A DNA stretch of 64,000 nt, taken from contig JAPFFF010000004.1 of assembly GCA_039105265.1 (NCBI GenBank), positions 186,001 to 250,000 of the forward strand. The letters run 5' to 3'. The DNA is from Tritrichomonas musculus. Its lineage: Eukaryota > Parabasalia > Tritrichomonadida > Tritrichomonadidae. Positions 10,636 through 22,307 of the stretch are shown here, one piece after another; position 1 is the stretch's first letter; each line of letters begins with the position of its first letter. The notes under the pieces were generated by a model. That model was not told where the DNA came from. It saw only the letters and a program-made list of their open reading frames with translations, and ran no database searches. The position numbers were made by a program, and so were the translations under genes.

Positions 10636-11211
10636 ATGTCTCTTAAAGATAAAATCGTTTTAGCTCTTATCGGAGGTCCAGGTGCTGGAAAAGGAACAAT
10701 ATCAAATTCAATCAAGAGAGATTACGATGTTGGTTACATGTGTGCAGGTGACTTACTCCGTAAAGCTGCACAAGAAGATACACCATTTGGTCATAAGCTT
10801 GCGGAGCAGCTTAAAAATGGTGAAATTGTTGCCCAGGAAGTTACAATTGGACTTCTCAAGAAAGAAATTGAATCTCAACACAAGCAATTTTACATTATCG
10901 ATGGTTTTCCAAGGGCCACTGAACAAGCAGAAACATTTGAACGTGAAATCGTTCCATTCAAAGCCGCTATTTTCGTTTCTGTTCCCGACGAAATTCTTAT
11001 TCAGCGTGTTCTCAAAAGAGGAGAAACTTCAGGCAGATCTGATGATAACGAAGAATCAGCTAAGAAGAGAATTCATACTTTTCATTCAATATGCGAGCCA
11101 GTTAATCATTACTTTGGAGATCGCTGTATTACAGTTGACGGAAATGCAGGACCTCCCGATGTTGTTTATGAGCAAGTGAAAAAAGTGCTTGCAAAAATTC
11201 TTGATCAATAA
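10636..11211 (+). CDS. Nucleoside monophosphate kinase (adenylate kinase / UMP-CMP kinase family)
   Basis: A 191-residue protein, the usual length of the short cytosolic form, transfers phosphate from ATP to a nucleoside monophosphate. Visible signatures are the P-loop GGPGAGKGT (13-21), the substrate-binding AGDLLR (37-42), DGFPR (89-93) and the lid/catalytic stretch RGETSGRSDDN (128-138). The lid is short, so this is the AK1/UMP-CMP type rather than the long bacterial type. The motifs alone do not separate AMP from UMP/CMP preference. The ATG at 10636 starts just before the first beta strand, as expected. The gene is complete, stands alone and is followed by 1.6 kb of non-coding DNA. Confidence 0.93.
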   Translation: MSLKDKIVLALIGGPGAGKGTISNSIKRDYDVGYMCAGDLLRKAAQEDTPFGHKLAEQLKNGEIVAQEVTIGLLKKEIESQHKQFYIIDGFPRATEQAETFEREIVPFKAAIFVSVPDEILIQRVLKRGETSGRSDDNEESAKKRIHTFHSICEPVNHYFGDRCITVDGNAGPPDVVYEQVKKVLAKILDQ

Positions 11212-12807
11212 ATAATAAATAAATATTTAATTATCTTCTATTTTTATCATTTAATACCCTAGTCTGAATGATATTTGGTAAAAATATTCAAAAATTTTGG
11301 CCTTTATTGAAGTGTATTCAAATTTTAATTCAATTTTATTTTTATATAGATTATTTATTCAAAAATTGTGAGCTGTTTCTCAATTTTTTTTTCAATTAGC
11401 AAAAAACAATAAAAAAATTGTGTAAAAACTCATTCAAAAATCATTATTATATCTTATCCTTTTGTATTTTGTCTAATTATGTATATATTTCTTTCAGAAT
11501 TTAATTTATATAGATTAATTTCTATTTTTTAATTCTTTCTTTCAATTGGTTTGTTGAGTTTTCTTTCAAAAAGTTGGGAATTTACTCAAAATATGAGCAT
11601 ATCTTTGTATATTTTAAATGTAATGCAAATATTTTTCTTTTATAAAATAATATATAGCTAGAATAATAAAAGAAATATACAAGAAATCAAATACAGCTGT
11701 TTTATTAAAAAGTTATTTCAATTTTTTTGAAAGAATTATTTGAAAAATTTGAGCACATTGAATTTTGATTAAACTTTTTGTGAAACTTTAATTTATACTT
11801 CTTTTGTTTTATATAGGCTAATATTAAAAAATAAATATTTTAAAATGGATTATGATCCATAAAAAGATTATTTATTTGTTTGCTTGGGAATGATAATTTG
11901 TCATTTCAAGATTTTTGTATTTAAACCAAAAAAATTAGGATTATATTCAAAAATCACAAATCGACCAAATTTTCACTCAATATTAAAACTTTTTAAAAGA
12001 TATTGGTCATTTAATCTTACAATTAATATTATGTAAAAAAAATAAAGGAGCATAAAAATAGCAAAAAGAAAGTGTTTATTCATAATTCAAAAAGAAATTT
12101 CCAAAAAGAAAATAAAAGAAATGAGAAAAAAAAAAAAGGTAAAACAAGAAAAAGTGCTTGTATGTTGTTAATTATGAATGTTTTTTTTGCTGTAAAGAAG
12201 GTTAGAAAAGAAAATGAGCTTGCATCTTGCTAATTGTGAATGTTGTTTTGCTTTAAAGAAGGCTATAAAAGAATACGAGCTTGTACGTTATTAATTGTGA
12301 ATGTTGTTTTGCTGTAAAGAAGGTTAGAAAAGAAAATAAGCTTGCGTTTTGTTAACTGTAAATGTTGCTTTGTTTAAATAATGGACCATAGATAACCGTT
12401 TTTTTATCTCAAATTATATTGCTTTTTCTTAGTTTAATATCAAAAATATTGGCCATAACCGAATTGCATAAATATTTTATAAAAAGATAATTTTTTTAGC
12501 AGGAATTATAATTTAAATGCTAATATGAGATAAATTATAGATAAAAGAAAATTTTATTTTATTTATTTTTATTTTTAAGAAATAATTCAATGTATAAAAT
12601 TGTTTTCTGAAGATCCTCACAAAACAAATTTAAGAGAGTTTGAATACTTTTCAGAAATAATTCTTAAGACATTCAAAAATTTCTTTGTTTTTCGATCAAA
12701 ATGGTCAAATATTTCGCGAGGCAAATATCATTCACATTAGGGTAAAAATTTTTCGGAGGTTGAATATCGAACTAAATTGTATTATTGAAAAAGTGGGTTG
12801 GTTTTTA
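11212..12807. other. Intergenic region between monophosphate kinase and ADA2 genes
   Basis: A/T-rich, with no credible gene. The notable content is the 61-bp tandem array at 12153-12395. The stretch 12685-12807 is open in frame with ADA2 but has no ATG before 12808, so it is treated as leader. Confidence 0.5.
12153..12395. repeat. Four-copy tandem repeat, period about 61 bp
   Basis: Units start near 12153, 12215, 12277 and 12338. Each reads roughly GCTTG, then TTAATTGTGAATGTTG, then GCTGTAAAGAAGG and an A-rich end. The copies are diverged and the last decays after about 55 bp. No reading frame persists through them. Confidence 0.8.
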
Positions 12808-14451
12808 ATGTCATTAAAAGGCGCAAAAAAACAGAAGCAAGAAACAAAACCTGTGCCTTTAAATGTCAGAACTTGCTCTACATGTCATAGAGATATATCA
12901 GACGAGATATATGTCAAATGTGCGCGTTGTCATGGTTTCAATCAATGTCTTGAATGCTTTTCTGTCGGTATGGAGACACAAAGCCACTTAAAAACTCATC
13001 CCTTTATATTACTCGAGCCATTTTTGCAACCAATATTCCAAAAAGGTTGGAGTTCTGAAGAAGAAATAACGTTATTGAATGCAATTCAATCTTGTGGACT
13101 TGGAAATTGGCATGAAATTTCTGATTTAATTAAAACAAAGACTCCACTTGAATGCGAAGCTCATTATTTTAATTCATTTATCGATTCTCCGATCGCTCCT
13201 TTTCCTGAAGAAAAAATTTTGCCAGAAGCTATTCTGCCCCCGCCTCCAGACTTTGATACATCTCCACGTGAGTCACGCCCATCCATTTCGCATGAAAAAA
13301 ATCTCGCTGAAAGAAATAAAAAAGAAAAAACAACCCCAGCTGAATTTGCAGGATGGATGCCACGTCGTTGTGAATTTGAAGTTGAATATTTAAATGATGC
13401 AGAGCAATTAATTGCAGGTGTTACTTTTTCAGAAACTGCCGACACGGCCCAAAGTCTTGATCAAAAGTTAACAGCTCTTCGAATATATAATGAGCAGCTT
13501 GAAGAAAGGCATATAAGAACCCACTTTGCTATTGATTATGGAATGCTTCAGCATGAATTTCGTTCGTTTGGAGGAAGAACAAAAAGTGAACGTGAAATGG
13601 AAGAAGCAATGATGCCACTTGCTCAAATTGCTTCACGTGAAGAATTAACTAATTTTATTCACTCTCTTGAAAATCAAATGAGAATAGAAAGTCAGATTGA
13701 AACACTCAAAAAGTGGAGGAAGAATGGAATAGTTACCAGGGATGAAGGTGTATTATTTAATCATTTACAAGACCTTTTAAATGAAGAAAAATTAACGCAA
13801 GATAAGGTTGAAAAATGGAATCGAAGCGTTCAAGATTACTCAGAATCTCCTGAATTTAGAGCTACATTAGACAGACAACTTTTAACTACAGCTGAAAATC
13901 AACTTTGCAGGAACCTCGGATTATCGCCCCATACATATCTTCGAATAAAAGATATTCTAATTCGAGAATTTATGATTAGAGGAGTTATGACGCCAGAACT
14001 AGCTGTATCTTTAATGCCTCCTGGTCAAGAACACGTTATGATATCAATATATGAAAGTATGAAAAAGCTTGGGCTATTTTTAACAAGCGAAGACATTGAA
14101 AATATTCCTCAAGATGATGAAAATGAAGAAAAAAATGATCCTCATATAGAAAAGCATTCAGTTCATCATCCAAAAATGAATAGTACAGATACAGAAAAAG
14201 AAAATGAAGCTGAAATAGGATCACCCATAATAACAACATCTGGGAATGATGATAATGATAGTGAGAATGATCAAGATGATGAAAGCGAAATTAGAAATAA
14301 TAAAAAGTCTAATAAAAATAAATCAGACAATAAAACAAAAAATAAAACCAGCACAGATCATAGTGAAAAAGAAATGACAAATGATGATGATGTTGAAGAA
14401 GAAGATAAGCACAATAACAAAAATAATGATAATAATGAAAAAGAGAAGTAA
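12808..14451 (+). CDS. ADA2: Transcriptional adaptor ADA2 (SAGA-type histone acetyltransferase complex)
   Basis: A 547-residue nuclear adaptor expected to couple the Gcn5 acetyltransferase to chromatin. In order it has: a ZZ zinc finger (about 21-66) with Cys pairs in CSTCHRD, CARCH and CLEC and a terminal His pair; a SANT/Myb domain (about 78-125, GWSSEEEITLLNAI and GNWHEIS); a helical middle; a SWIRM domain (about 358-425, LSPHTYLRIKDILIREF); and an acidic Asn/Asp/Glu/Lys-rich tail of about 120 residues. This domain order is diagnostic of ADA2. ATG 12808 is chosen because the open frame upstream has only a TTG at its head and no conserved sequence. The low-complexity tail is longer than in yeast or human. 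Confidence 0.93.
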   Translation: MSLKGAKKQKQETKPVPLNVRTCSTCHRDISDEIYVKCARCHGFNQCLECFSVGMETQSHLKTHPFILLEPFLQPIFQKGWSSEEEITLLNAIQSCGLGNWHEISDLIKTKTPLECEAHYFNSFIDSPIAPFPEEKILPEAILPPPPDFDTSPRESRPSISHEKNLAERNKKEKTTPAEFAGWMPRRCEFEVEYLNDAEQLIAGVTFSETADTAQSLDQKLTALRIYNEQLEERHIRTHFAIDYGMLQHEFRSFGGRTKSEREMEEAMMPLAQIASREELTNFIHSLENQMRIESQIETLKKWRKNGIVTRDEGVLFNHLQDLLNEEKLTQDKVEKWNRSVQDYSESPEFRATLDRQLLTTAENQLCRNLGLSPHTYLRIKDILIREFMIRGVMTPELAVSLMPPGQEHVMISIYESMKKLGLFLTSEDIENIPQDDENEEKNDPHIEKHSVHHPKMNSTDTEKENEAEIGSPIITTSGNDDNDSENDQDDESEIRNNKKSNKNKSDNKTKNKTSTDHSEKEMTNDDDVEEEDKHNNKNNDNNEKEK

Positions 14452-14603
14452 ATGAATGATGTTGTTTTTCAATATATTCTATGAACGAAAATTAGTCAAT
14501 AATTGTAAATCGAAAATTAACCTGTTTTTTAAATAAAAATTTACCGTATTAAAAAAAATCATGGACAATCGTTTTTTTCTACGCCACTTTTTGAATGTTT
14601 TTT

Positions 14604-15902
14604 CTATCCATGAATAGCTATTGAACAACTCTTCTTCTGTTTTTTGTTATGTAACATCTTCTGAAACTCTTCAATCATTTCTTTTGATACTTTGTCTTTT
14701 ATGTTTTTCCCTATATGTCTGGCGCAATATATAATAATAGCATTTGGCCATAATTCACAAACTGCGTCTATCTGAGTAAAATTCCTATCTGTAACAAAAA
14801 CTTCTATGTCTCCGATTAACTTCTTAACATTTGAAAAGTATATTCTGAATGAATTCTTACATCTATCTTCCATTATTCCAAATGAGAGCACTTGATTTTT
14901 ACCGTTTTCATCTTCAACTATCATTGTTATTAAAGGTTTTCCGTAAAAGTTGGTACAACTAGTGTCGTCAATAATTACAATATCTCGTGCATAAGGACAA
15001 TTAAACATATGATTATGTAGTGAAAAGCAACACACAAACTTATTTGTTTCATCAATAAAAATACCATTAGTCCAATTATTATAGTGGCACATTATAGCTA
15101 ATAATATCTTAATTTCATCTTCACGTAATTCTTTAAGTATTCTTCTTCTTGAGGCATATAACACATCTTTTGAGCAAACCAAATTCTCTTTTCTCTTTAT
15201 CGTTGTGGCTTTAAATACTTCTTGAGTAGCAATTTGAATTCTAGATCGTTGTAGGTAAGTCAATGTATTCCTTGATTAGGTTTGCAGAATTTCTGAAATT
15301 GGATGCGTGTGCTGGTTGATCATTTCTTCTAAAAAAACTGTATTTGTTTCCTTATCATAATAATAACTGAATAGAGCTTTACCCTGATAGTTAGAATTAT
15401 GGAACTGACATGCAAATTGTTGACTGATACAAATGGAGATCCTAATGAAATTGATACATCATGAATATAATGAACAAGATCTTCAAGTGAATTATTTGTT
15501 TGTTTATTGAGCTTTCTAAAACAGTTTATAAGGTCACCAGGAGTTACAGTTGATAGAGAGTCATTGATAGGATCAGATGGAACTTGTAGATAGATTTCAT
15601 CATTCTTTGAAGCAACTGAAATTGTAGTGTTTTTGTTTATTTCATTGTATTGAGGGATGGACGATAACTTCGGTTGCCGATTTAGAATTTGATGATAATC
15701 CTGATACTGATCTATTTTAGTAGGATTCACAATGATATTTAGAGGATTTCCATGAGTATTTTGAATTCTTTGGCGATATTGATGAAATGATGGCGTCGTC
15801 TGTGATGTAGTTTGTTCCAATGACAATAATTGAACTTGCATTTGACAAATTTCTTGCTGAAGAAGTACTTCTTGTTGTGGTTGTGCTTGATAAATTTGTG
15901 CA
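14604..15902 (-). pseudogene. MULE (Mutator-like) transposase remnant
   Basis: Two open blocks lie in different frames. The upstream block (about 15902 to 15329) is Gln/Asn/Ser-rich; its first ATG is at 15841, but Gln-rich coding continues upstream to about 15902. The downstream block (15263-14604) is a MULE transposase domain with VIIDDTSCTNFYGK (first Asp), VFVTDRNFTQI (second Asp) and CARHIGKNI, the family's C..H..N. A frameshift and stop separate the blocks near 15264-15328. The C-terminus ends early, so the third acidic residue is missing. It abuts a pogo transposase remnant on the opposite strand at about 15.9 kb. No terminal repeats were found, so it is a truncated DNA transposon relic. 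Confidence 0.7.
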
Positions 15903-16746
15903 AACTAATGAGTGTTCAGCTGATGTAGGAATCCCAACAAAAGTATTAGTTCCCCCTGGAGCTAAGAGAGGACCATATGAAAACAAATTTGCTGATAATC
16001 TTCACATCACTGCAAAGGCGGCACTAAATGCTGCAGGTGATGCTATTCCTCCATATTTAATCTTGCCATTAAAATACTTACCACGAAATGTTGCTCCAAT
16101 GGTGGCCAGAAATCAATTGAATGTAAGTGGTAGTGAAAAACGGTTATATGACAGATGAAAATTTCGAAAATTGGGTAATTTGGTTCATTGAGTTTGTCAA
16201 TGATTTGAAAAAGCAGAGAAAATATTCAAGCAACCAAAGATCTCTCTTATTCTTGGATGGTCATGTGACTAGAAACAATAAAGAGCTGATGAAAAAATTT
16301 CGAGATGCCAAAATTGATGTTATCATATTTCCACCTCACCTCACCTCACCCATTTGGTGCAACCATTCGACACAACTGTTGCTCGTCCATTGAAGCAAGC
16401 ATTAAAAAGATTAGCAAATGAAATTCTTTCTGTTTGCAGTCCAGAGCAGCAAACGATCACTTCATTTCTGCGCTTGGCTCAGGTGATTGGTATTATTGAT
16501 GCAGTTCGTGCCTCAACATTGATCACCAACTGTAAAATAGCATTCAAGTGTTGTGGACTTTTCCCTCGTGACCAGAATGGGGTTTTAGTCAAATCTTGCA
16601 TTAAAAATTCACATAAAAGCTATATTGATTTTTCTGAATCAGCAACAAAGCCAATTAAAATAAGTAGTCGATGCATTACACAAGATGATGTACTTGATAA
16701 TTTAAGGGAAGTTCAAAAACAAAAGAAAAAAGAAAATAATAAATAA
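15897..16746 (+). pseudogene. pogo/jerky-type DDE transposase remnant
   Basis: Three frames carry consecutive parts of a DDE transposase. They are PTKVLVPPGAKRGPY and the region after it (15.9-16.13 kb), FLDGHVTRNN followed by IDVIIFPPH (16.13-16.34 kb), and VQPFDTTVARPLKQ onward (16.35-16.75 kb). The second shift falls in a triplicated CCTCA stretch at about 16333-16350, suggesting replication slippage. The N-terminal DNA-binding half is absent where the MULE remnant abuts. This is an inactive DNA transposon relic, distinct in sequence from the transposase at 1308-2813. Confidence 0.75.
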
Positions 16747-16861
16747 TAAAAAAATAATTTTTTTTTTTTTTTTTACAAATTTTTTACGTTTATTTTTTAC
16801 GGGTTTCATGAAAAATAGAAATTTTTTACGGTTTTCATAAAATACGTTATTTGTAGAAATC

Positions 16862-18577
16862 TAAAAAAAACTTTTATCTTCTTCATCAGATTGATCAATT
16901 AATGTTTTTAATGCATTAAAAGTTACCAAATTGAAATTGTTAAAGACTTCAATGTTGAACATTGTTGAATTTATATCAAAGAAGGACTTAAAAATGGTTG
17001 TAATGATTATTTTATCATTACAATGAATGAAAATGAATTTTTTTTGAAAATCTTGTTGGAGAGAAGGAAAGATATCAACAATTTATTCAAGGGCTCTTTC
17101 TTTTGTCTCTTTATGTGTCAAAGCAGCAACTAAACATTCAAAAATAAGCGCGTTTTCATCATTTTTTTCTGTATCATCAGTGCTATAAAAAGAATCAGTG
17201 CAACTTTCTAGCAAAACTTTATTCCAAAGTTCTTTATCAACTCATTCAGCATCTTTAAATAAGAGTTCAATGAGAGGAATCGATTCTTTTGAGAAAAATG
17301 CATCTTGACAAGAAAATATTAGTTGTGGCAGTTTTTTAATAATTTCAAGAATGACCTCAGCAAGTATTTTCCTTTTGTCATTGTTATTGATTCTTTTGAC
17401 AATTGAACTCAAATTTTCAACAATAAAGCATTTTTCAGAAAAATTGTAATTGATGTTATCATCGTTTTTTATATTGTTTTTTTTCTTCAGTGGAATTATC
17501 ATTGATATCTTCATTAAAAATAAATTTCCGAATACTTTGAAATGCATGATATATGGATTGGCAAAAATTTAATGGAGTTGATAGTAAAATCATTGCCATA
17601 ATTGGCATCCAATATTTCGGAGACGTTTTAACTTTCCTTTGTTTCAGTATTTGAAAAAGAAGTTCCGTAAGTATATTTAAATCTTTTAATGCATTTTCAT
17701 ATTCTTGGCTTGAAGCTTGATCGTTCAAGCTTTTATTATTAATATTTGTATTATCTTTATTATTAATATTTGAGTTATTGTCATTATTATCAGCAAGTAA
17801 AACTGTTTTCTGAATTGTTAGTTCAAAAAAGGCAGCAATTTGTCCAATTCTGCTAGAAATTGAACGACTAAGAAGCTCTTCAACTTCTGGTGAAGTATTT
17901 ATTACCATTGGCGATGTGTAAAAAGTAATATAAAAATCTGATATATTGTTTTTGGTTCCTCTTTGCTTTTCTATGATAGTAGGAACAAAATTACAGAGAA
18001 ATGTGGGATGTTCTAACAGAAATTCCCATTCATTGCATATGTATTTGGCAATTGAAATAAGGATATTTGGTAGAAGAAAAGAAGAATTGAGGGATTTTAA
18101 AATCTCTTAAAACCCTTTATCGAATAAACAGGTCAAGATTGTTGGTGAAATTTCATGATTTTGTAAAATATTGAAAAAAAGATCGCAAGCTTTATTTGCT
18201 GCATCTTTAAATGAATTCGTTAAAATATGTGAACTGTGAATTAAAATAGGATCCCATATTTCAATACGCTTTTCTCTTTTGTTTAATAAGTCAAATCCAA
18301 GAATGGATATTGCGTTATCTGTGTTTTGCTCTATATATTCAAAAATTGATTCAATGCATTGAGAAAAATAAATAGTTGGAACGTGATCTAATGATATGGA
18401 ATTAAGAATATCAAAACCAATTTTTAATAAATTCTTGTTGTTTTGAAAATATAAAGGTTGGATAGCTTCGAAAAGAGATATCCATCCTTCTTTTATTTCT
18501 GAAAAGTTAAATGATATATTATCTTTCAATTGTATTAATACTGGAGCTTTGTGCTGATTTGGTATATTATCATACAA
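16862..18577 (-). pseudogene. Broken Mon2/BIG-like (large Arf-GEF family) gene, C-terminal part
   Basis: Successive open blocks at 18577-18107, 17908-17459, 17547-17242 and about 17240-16862 lie on one strand with stops and frame changes between them. The first block has a Mon2/BIG-like helical segment: FSEIKEGWISLFEAI, then IGFDILNSI, a central VPTIYFSQCIESIFEYIEQ, and SILGFDLLNK. It matches the HDS-type repeat region downstream of the Sec7 domain. Later blocks are helical and end with a C-terminal KELWNKVL-type segment. No Sec7 domain is present, and the frame is closed by a stop just upstream of 18577. It appears to be a decayed 5'-truncated host gene; the family assignment rests on pattern recognition and is moderate. 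Confidence 0.5.
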
Positions 18578-20050
18578 ACCTTTTTATTCAAAAAATACAT
18601 CATATTATTATTTACTCAGATCAAACAAATTAAACAATATCCAATCATTTCTCATCTTAATAATTTTTGCCAATAGTCTAATTTCTGTCCAACATCAATC
18701 TAATAGCAAATAATTTCATTTAACATTCACCAAAAAACAAACAAGTTCTAAAACATGGATAAATTAATTTTACAATACAATTAATAACAAAAACGTCGAG
18801 AATTATCTCCTATGCCTTTCAGTTTTTTCAGAATTTTTTCAATATTGAAAAAATCTTTTATATATGAACCGAAAGTTCCAAAATATACTAATTGTATCGA
18901 GATCTGATCATCAATATTTGAATGGAAAAAAATTCAACCTTTATTGAGTATCAATATAAATAATCATTTTATCAATGATGAATAATCCATTGGAAAATTT
19001 CCAATATCATCTATTCTTTGACATAATATTAAAGTATTAAAATTTCTACCATCTCCTTTTTTCTTTATATTTTTAAAATTTAAATAATTGAAACTATAGC
19101 TAATATATATTATGTTTAATAATGAAAATATTTATTTGTTCCTGGGATATAAATGATTTAAACTTTTTATACGTTTTTTCCATTCAATTTTTTCTCAGAA
19201 ATGCTTTCAATTTTTATACGTTAAAAAAGCATTCAAAAAAATAACGAACTATTCGAATTAAAGCGCGGAACTGTATATAATTCACCTTTGATGATTTTGA
19301 TTTTTTAAATAGTAAATTATATATGGCTATTAAAAGTCTATCTAAATATAAAATAACTGGAAAAAGTCTTGGATGGCCTACATTATACCTCGCCAAAGCC
19401 ATAGTAAATCCATTGATTTTTTATGGATGGCCATAAATGTCTTTGGAATTGCCTAATTTACTAAATCAATGATAAATCATTAAAATTTTCAATTAAATTA
19501 TTTTTTTTATTCAAATTTATTATAGCTATACTTTTTTATTAATAGTTAAAATTGAATCATAAATATGTTAACCATATTCGTTATTTAAACTTAAACGTAT
19601 AGCCATAATTTGAATACTCTAAATTCAGAAGAAAGCTATAAAATTGAAATTGAAAGAAAAGCCATAATTTGTTGGAAAAAGCCATAAATTTAATACTTTT
19701 ATGGCTTATCCATTGCCATAAAAAAAACCTTAGCAACTTTCGGTAGATCGTAAAATGCCTTTTTCCCCGAGATTTTCCTCTCAATTTTTTGAATATTTTT
19801 TTAATTTTGGCAGCTATCCCACATTTGATATTTTTTGTCATATAATAATTATATAGCGAACGTTTTTCAAAATCAAATTAGCAATCAAAACGTGCTTTAT
19901 GCAACGATTCTGCTCCTTTAAAACGAAAATTAAAATGAATTGAAGCTATTGTAAACGTATATTTCAACATTAGTAATAAGTCACAGAATTTTTATTGCCT
20001 AGCTGTTTGATTTTGCATCATTACCAAAAAAAGCTATACTTTATTATAAT
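18578..20050. other. Non-coding A/T-rich region
   Basis: No credible gene. The part 19370-19740 repeats the word AGCCATAA several times on one strand and TTATGGC on the other, suggesting a decayed inverted-repeat element, but termini could not be set. Short open frames here are low-complexity. Confidence 0.4.
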
Positions 20051-20101
20051 AAATAATGTACCAAAACAAGACAAAACTCTAATGGCGGAGTAGATCGTTG
20101 T

Positions 20102-21616
20102 ATGTACATTCAAAGAGAATCACAATTCCACAAGAATCACAAACATATATGGCCTGATGATTTAAACAAAAAAAGCAAACAACTAAGTGTAATGAATTTT
20201 ACTGCTCCTTCTTCAAATTTACAAATTATTGATATAGTGTCAGAGACAGCAGCAAATGTGAATATTTCTGCTCGTTCAATGGCTTCATTTGAAATGCAAA
20301 AAGCATTTCTTGCATATGCTAATTATGGATTTCATAAAGCTCGTGAAAACCCTCAAATCAAAGAATTAAATATCGAAAAAGTGCCTTTTGTTACAGAGAA
20401 ACAGATTCCTGAAAGAATAAAACAAACAGCTATTATGAAATTATAAGAAAAACTAAAATATTTTAAGAAATATAAGGTATGTTCAGTTATCATTGAAGTT
20501 GGGACAGTACGAAAGATTCATACCTTGGAAGTAATTTTGACCCTTCCAGGTGTTTTAGATCCAATTCCATATCGATTAATTCCCTGTAAGAATTTAACAC
20601 ATGCTGGCTATATGAAAATAACAAAGAAAATCACTAAATTATTTGCAAAAGATGAAATTACCGTAGCAAGTTTGGTTGGCGTTAATCTCAAAGCTCAAAA
20701 ACTGGCTTTGGATCACACAAATATCAAATGCATTCAGAATCACGATGAATCCTGTCGTTCGATTCTATTTTCACCATGTCTAAATCATACACTCAATCTT
20801 GCAGTCAAAGATATGATTCATACAATACCAATTTTTGAGAATTCTCATGATATTGCTACACTTTTTTTAAAGTTTTTCAAAGAGAAGGAGATTCAAAGAA
20901 TGCACAAGTTTTCATTTGCATTATGTGAACAAAGATGGCTCTATTTATATGATTCTTGTTTGTATTTATTAACAAATAATAATATCATTTCAAAAATTGT
21001 ATCAGATGAAAAATATCATGCAGTTTTGACTCGAAATTCATACGAAAGATTAGCTGAAGGTGTTCCATATTATGTTTATTTTGCAGCACTTCTTTTGCAG
21101 CCATTGAAAATACTTTCAAAACGGTTAGAAAGCAATGACTGTGCATTGTATGAATATCCTATTTTGTATAATAGTATTTATAAATTTTATGATCAATTAA
21201 GCAAACAATATGCACTTTATGATGAATTTGAAGAAATCCGTAATTGCATTGAATGGCGAATTCGAAATACTGCACGTTATGAATTAATTCAAATTTCGTT
21301 CTATTTAACACCATTAGGCCGAATTGAAATCATGAATAAACGAAATACGGAACATCGATACAAAGATTTTTACAGTCCTGTTTCTCCTATTACACCGATA
21401 CATATAATAAATCCAGGTATTAAAATTCCAGATGAATATGTCTTAGATGATAATGAGCCAAACGAAGTCATAAATCCTGAACATATACTTAATCAGGATA
21501 TAAATGAATTAGTTGGACCAAAAATGTTTGATCCAAATAGAATTGTAGAAGATGATGAAGAATACCACTCAGTTCTTGATCAAGAAATATTTTTTAAGGT
21601 TCTCCTTCCCAATTAA
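20102..21616 (+). pseudogene. hAT-type transposase remnant with one in-frame stop and a MITE-derived C-terminus
   Basis: One reading frame runs from 20102 to 21616, broken by a single TAA at 20444-20446. Downstream of the stop the same frame continues with CSVIIEVGTVRKIHTLEV, typical of hAT transposases after the zinc-finger/spacer part, then SPCLNHTLNLAVKDMI, a canonical hAT motif, and a helical insertion domain. The frame is open a little upstream of 20102, so the BED-finger end looks truncated. The last residues (KVLLPN) and the stop come from the TTAA element inserted at 21598. The usual hAT C-terminal dimerisation motif is not seen. This is an inactive DNA transposon relic. Confidence 0.7.
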
Positions 21617-21943
21617 AATGTAAATTATTCAATATTGAATTAACTCATAGAATAAATAATTCAATAGAGCATTTTTAAGAAAAAGTTTTGGTGAAAAATA
21701 AAAATATTTGGCCTTGAAGATTAAATTTTATTTTATTCAAAATTTTATTGATTTATGAATTTTATGATTTCTATCCGTAAAAAAGAAAATTGATAATATT
21801 TCATTAATATGTTTCTATTCAATTATTTAAAATATATATCTGTATAAATTTTATATTTTAATTCATTTTTTAAAACGATATTTATGTATATTTTATTTGT
21901 GAAGTCTCATTGAATTTAAACTTTTGAATTTGAAAGGAGAACC
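21598..21943 (+). mobile_element. 346-bp TTAA-flanked MITE, copy 1
   Basis: The ends are GGTTCTCCTT and AAGGAGAACC with TTAA on both sides (21594-21597 and 21944-21947). A second copy of exactly the same length lies at 26267-26612. It sits inside the 3' end of the hAT transposase frame. TTAA targeting fits piggyBac or Kolobok-type transposases. Confidence 0.85.
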
Positions 21944-22307
21944 TTAAATTTTTTTTTTCTTATGAATTTTCGAACGTTACAAATGACCATTTTATACTTG
22001 AAAAAGTTTTATATTCAATTTTTTTATGGATTTGGAAAAAAAACATGGCTTTTGCGAGGCCTAGCCTACACATAAATTAACATAAATTATATTTATATCA
22101 TGATAAAAACAAAAAAAATGACACAAGAGTGCCTCTCCCTCTGTGCATTCTATTAAAATTTAATTTATTTATATAAAAGTAAACAAAGATTTAACCATAC
22201 TCTAAAATATCTTTCTCTTCTTTTCCTTCGATAATTAATAAATAACAAACAAATAAATGCATTAAAATAATACATAAATAAAAAACAAAATAAAATTATA
22301 ATTTTCA

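Noticed and set aside
10682-11179. 165-codon frame overlapping the monophosphate kinase gene
   Set aside because: An alternative-frame shadow of a strongly conserved enzyme gene.
12685-12807. Upstream extension of the ADA2 frame
   Set aside because: Opens with TTG, not ATG, and has no conserved sequence; the ATG at 12808 is better.
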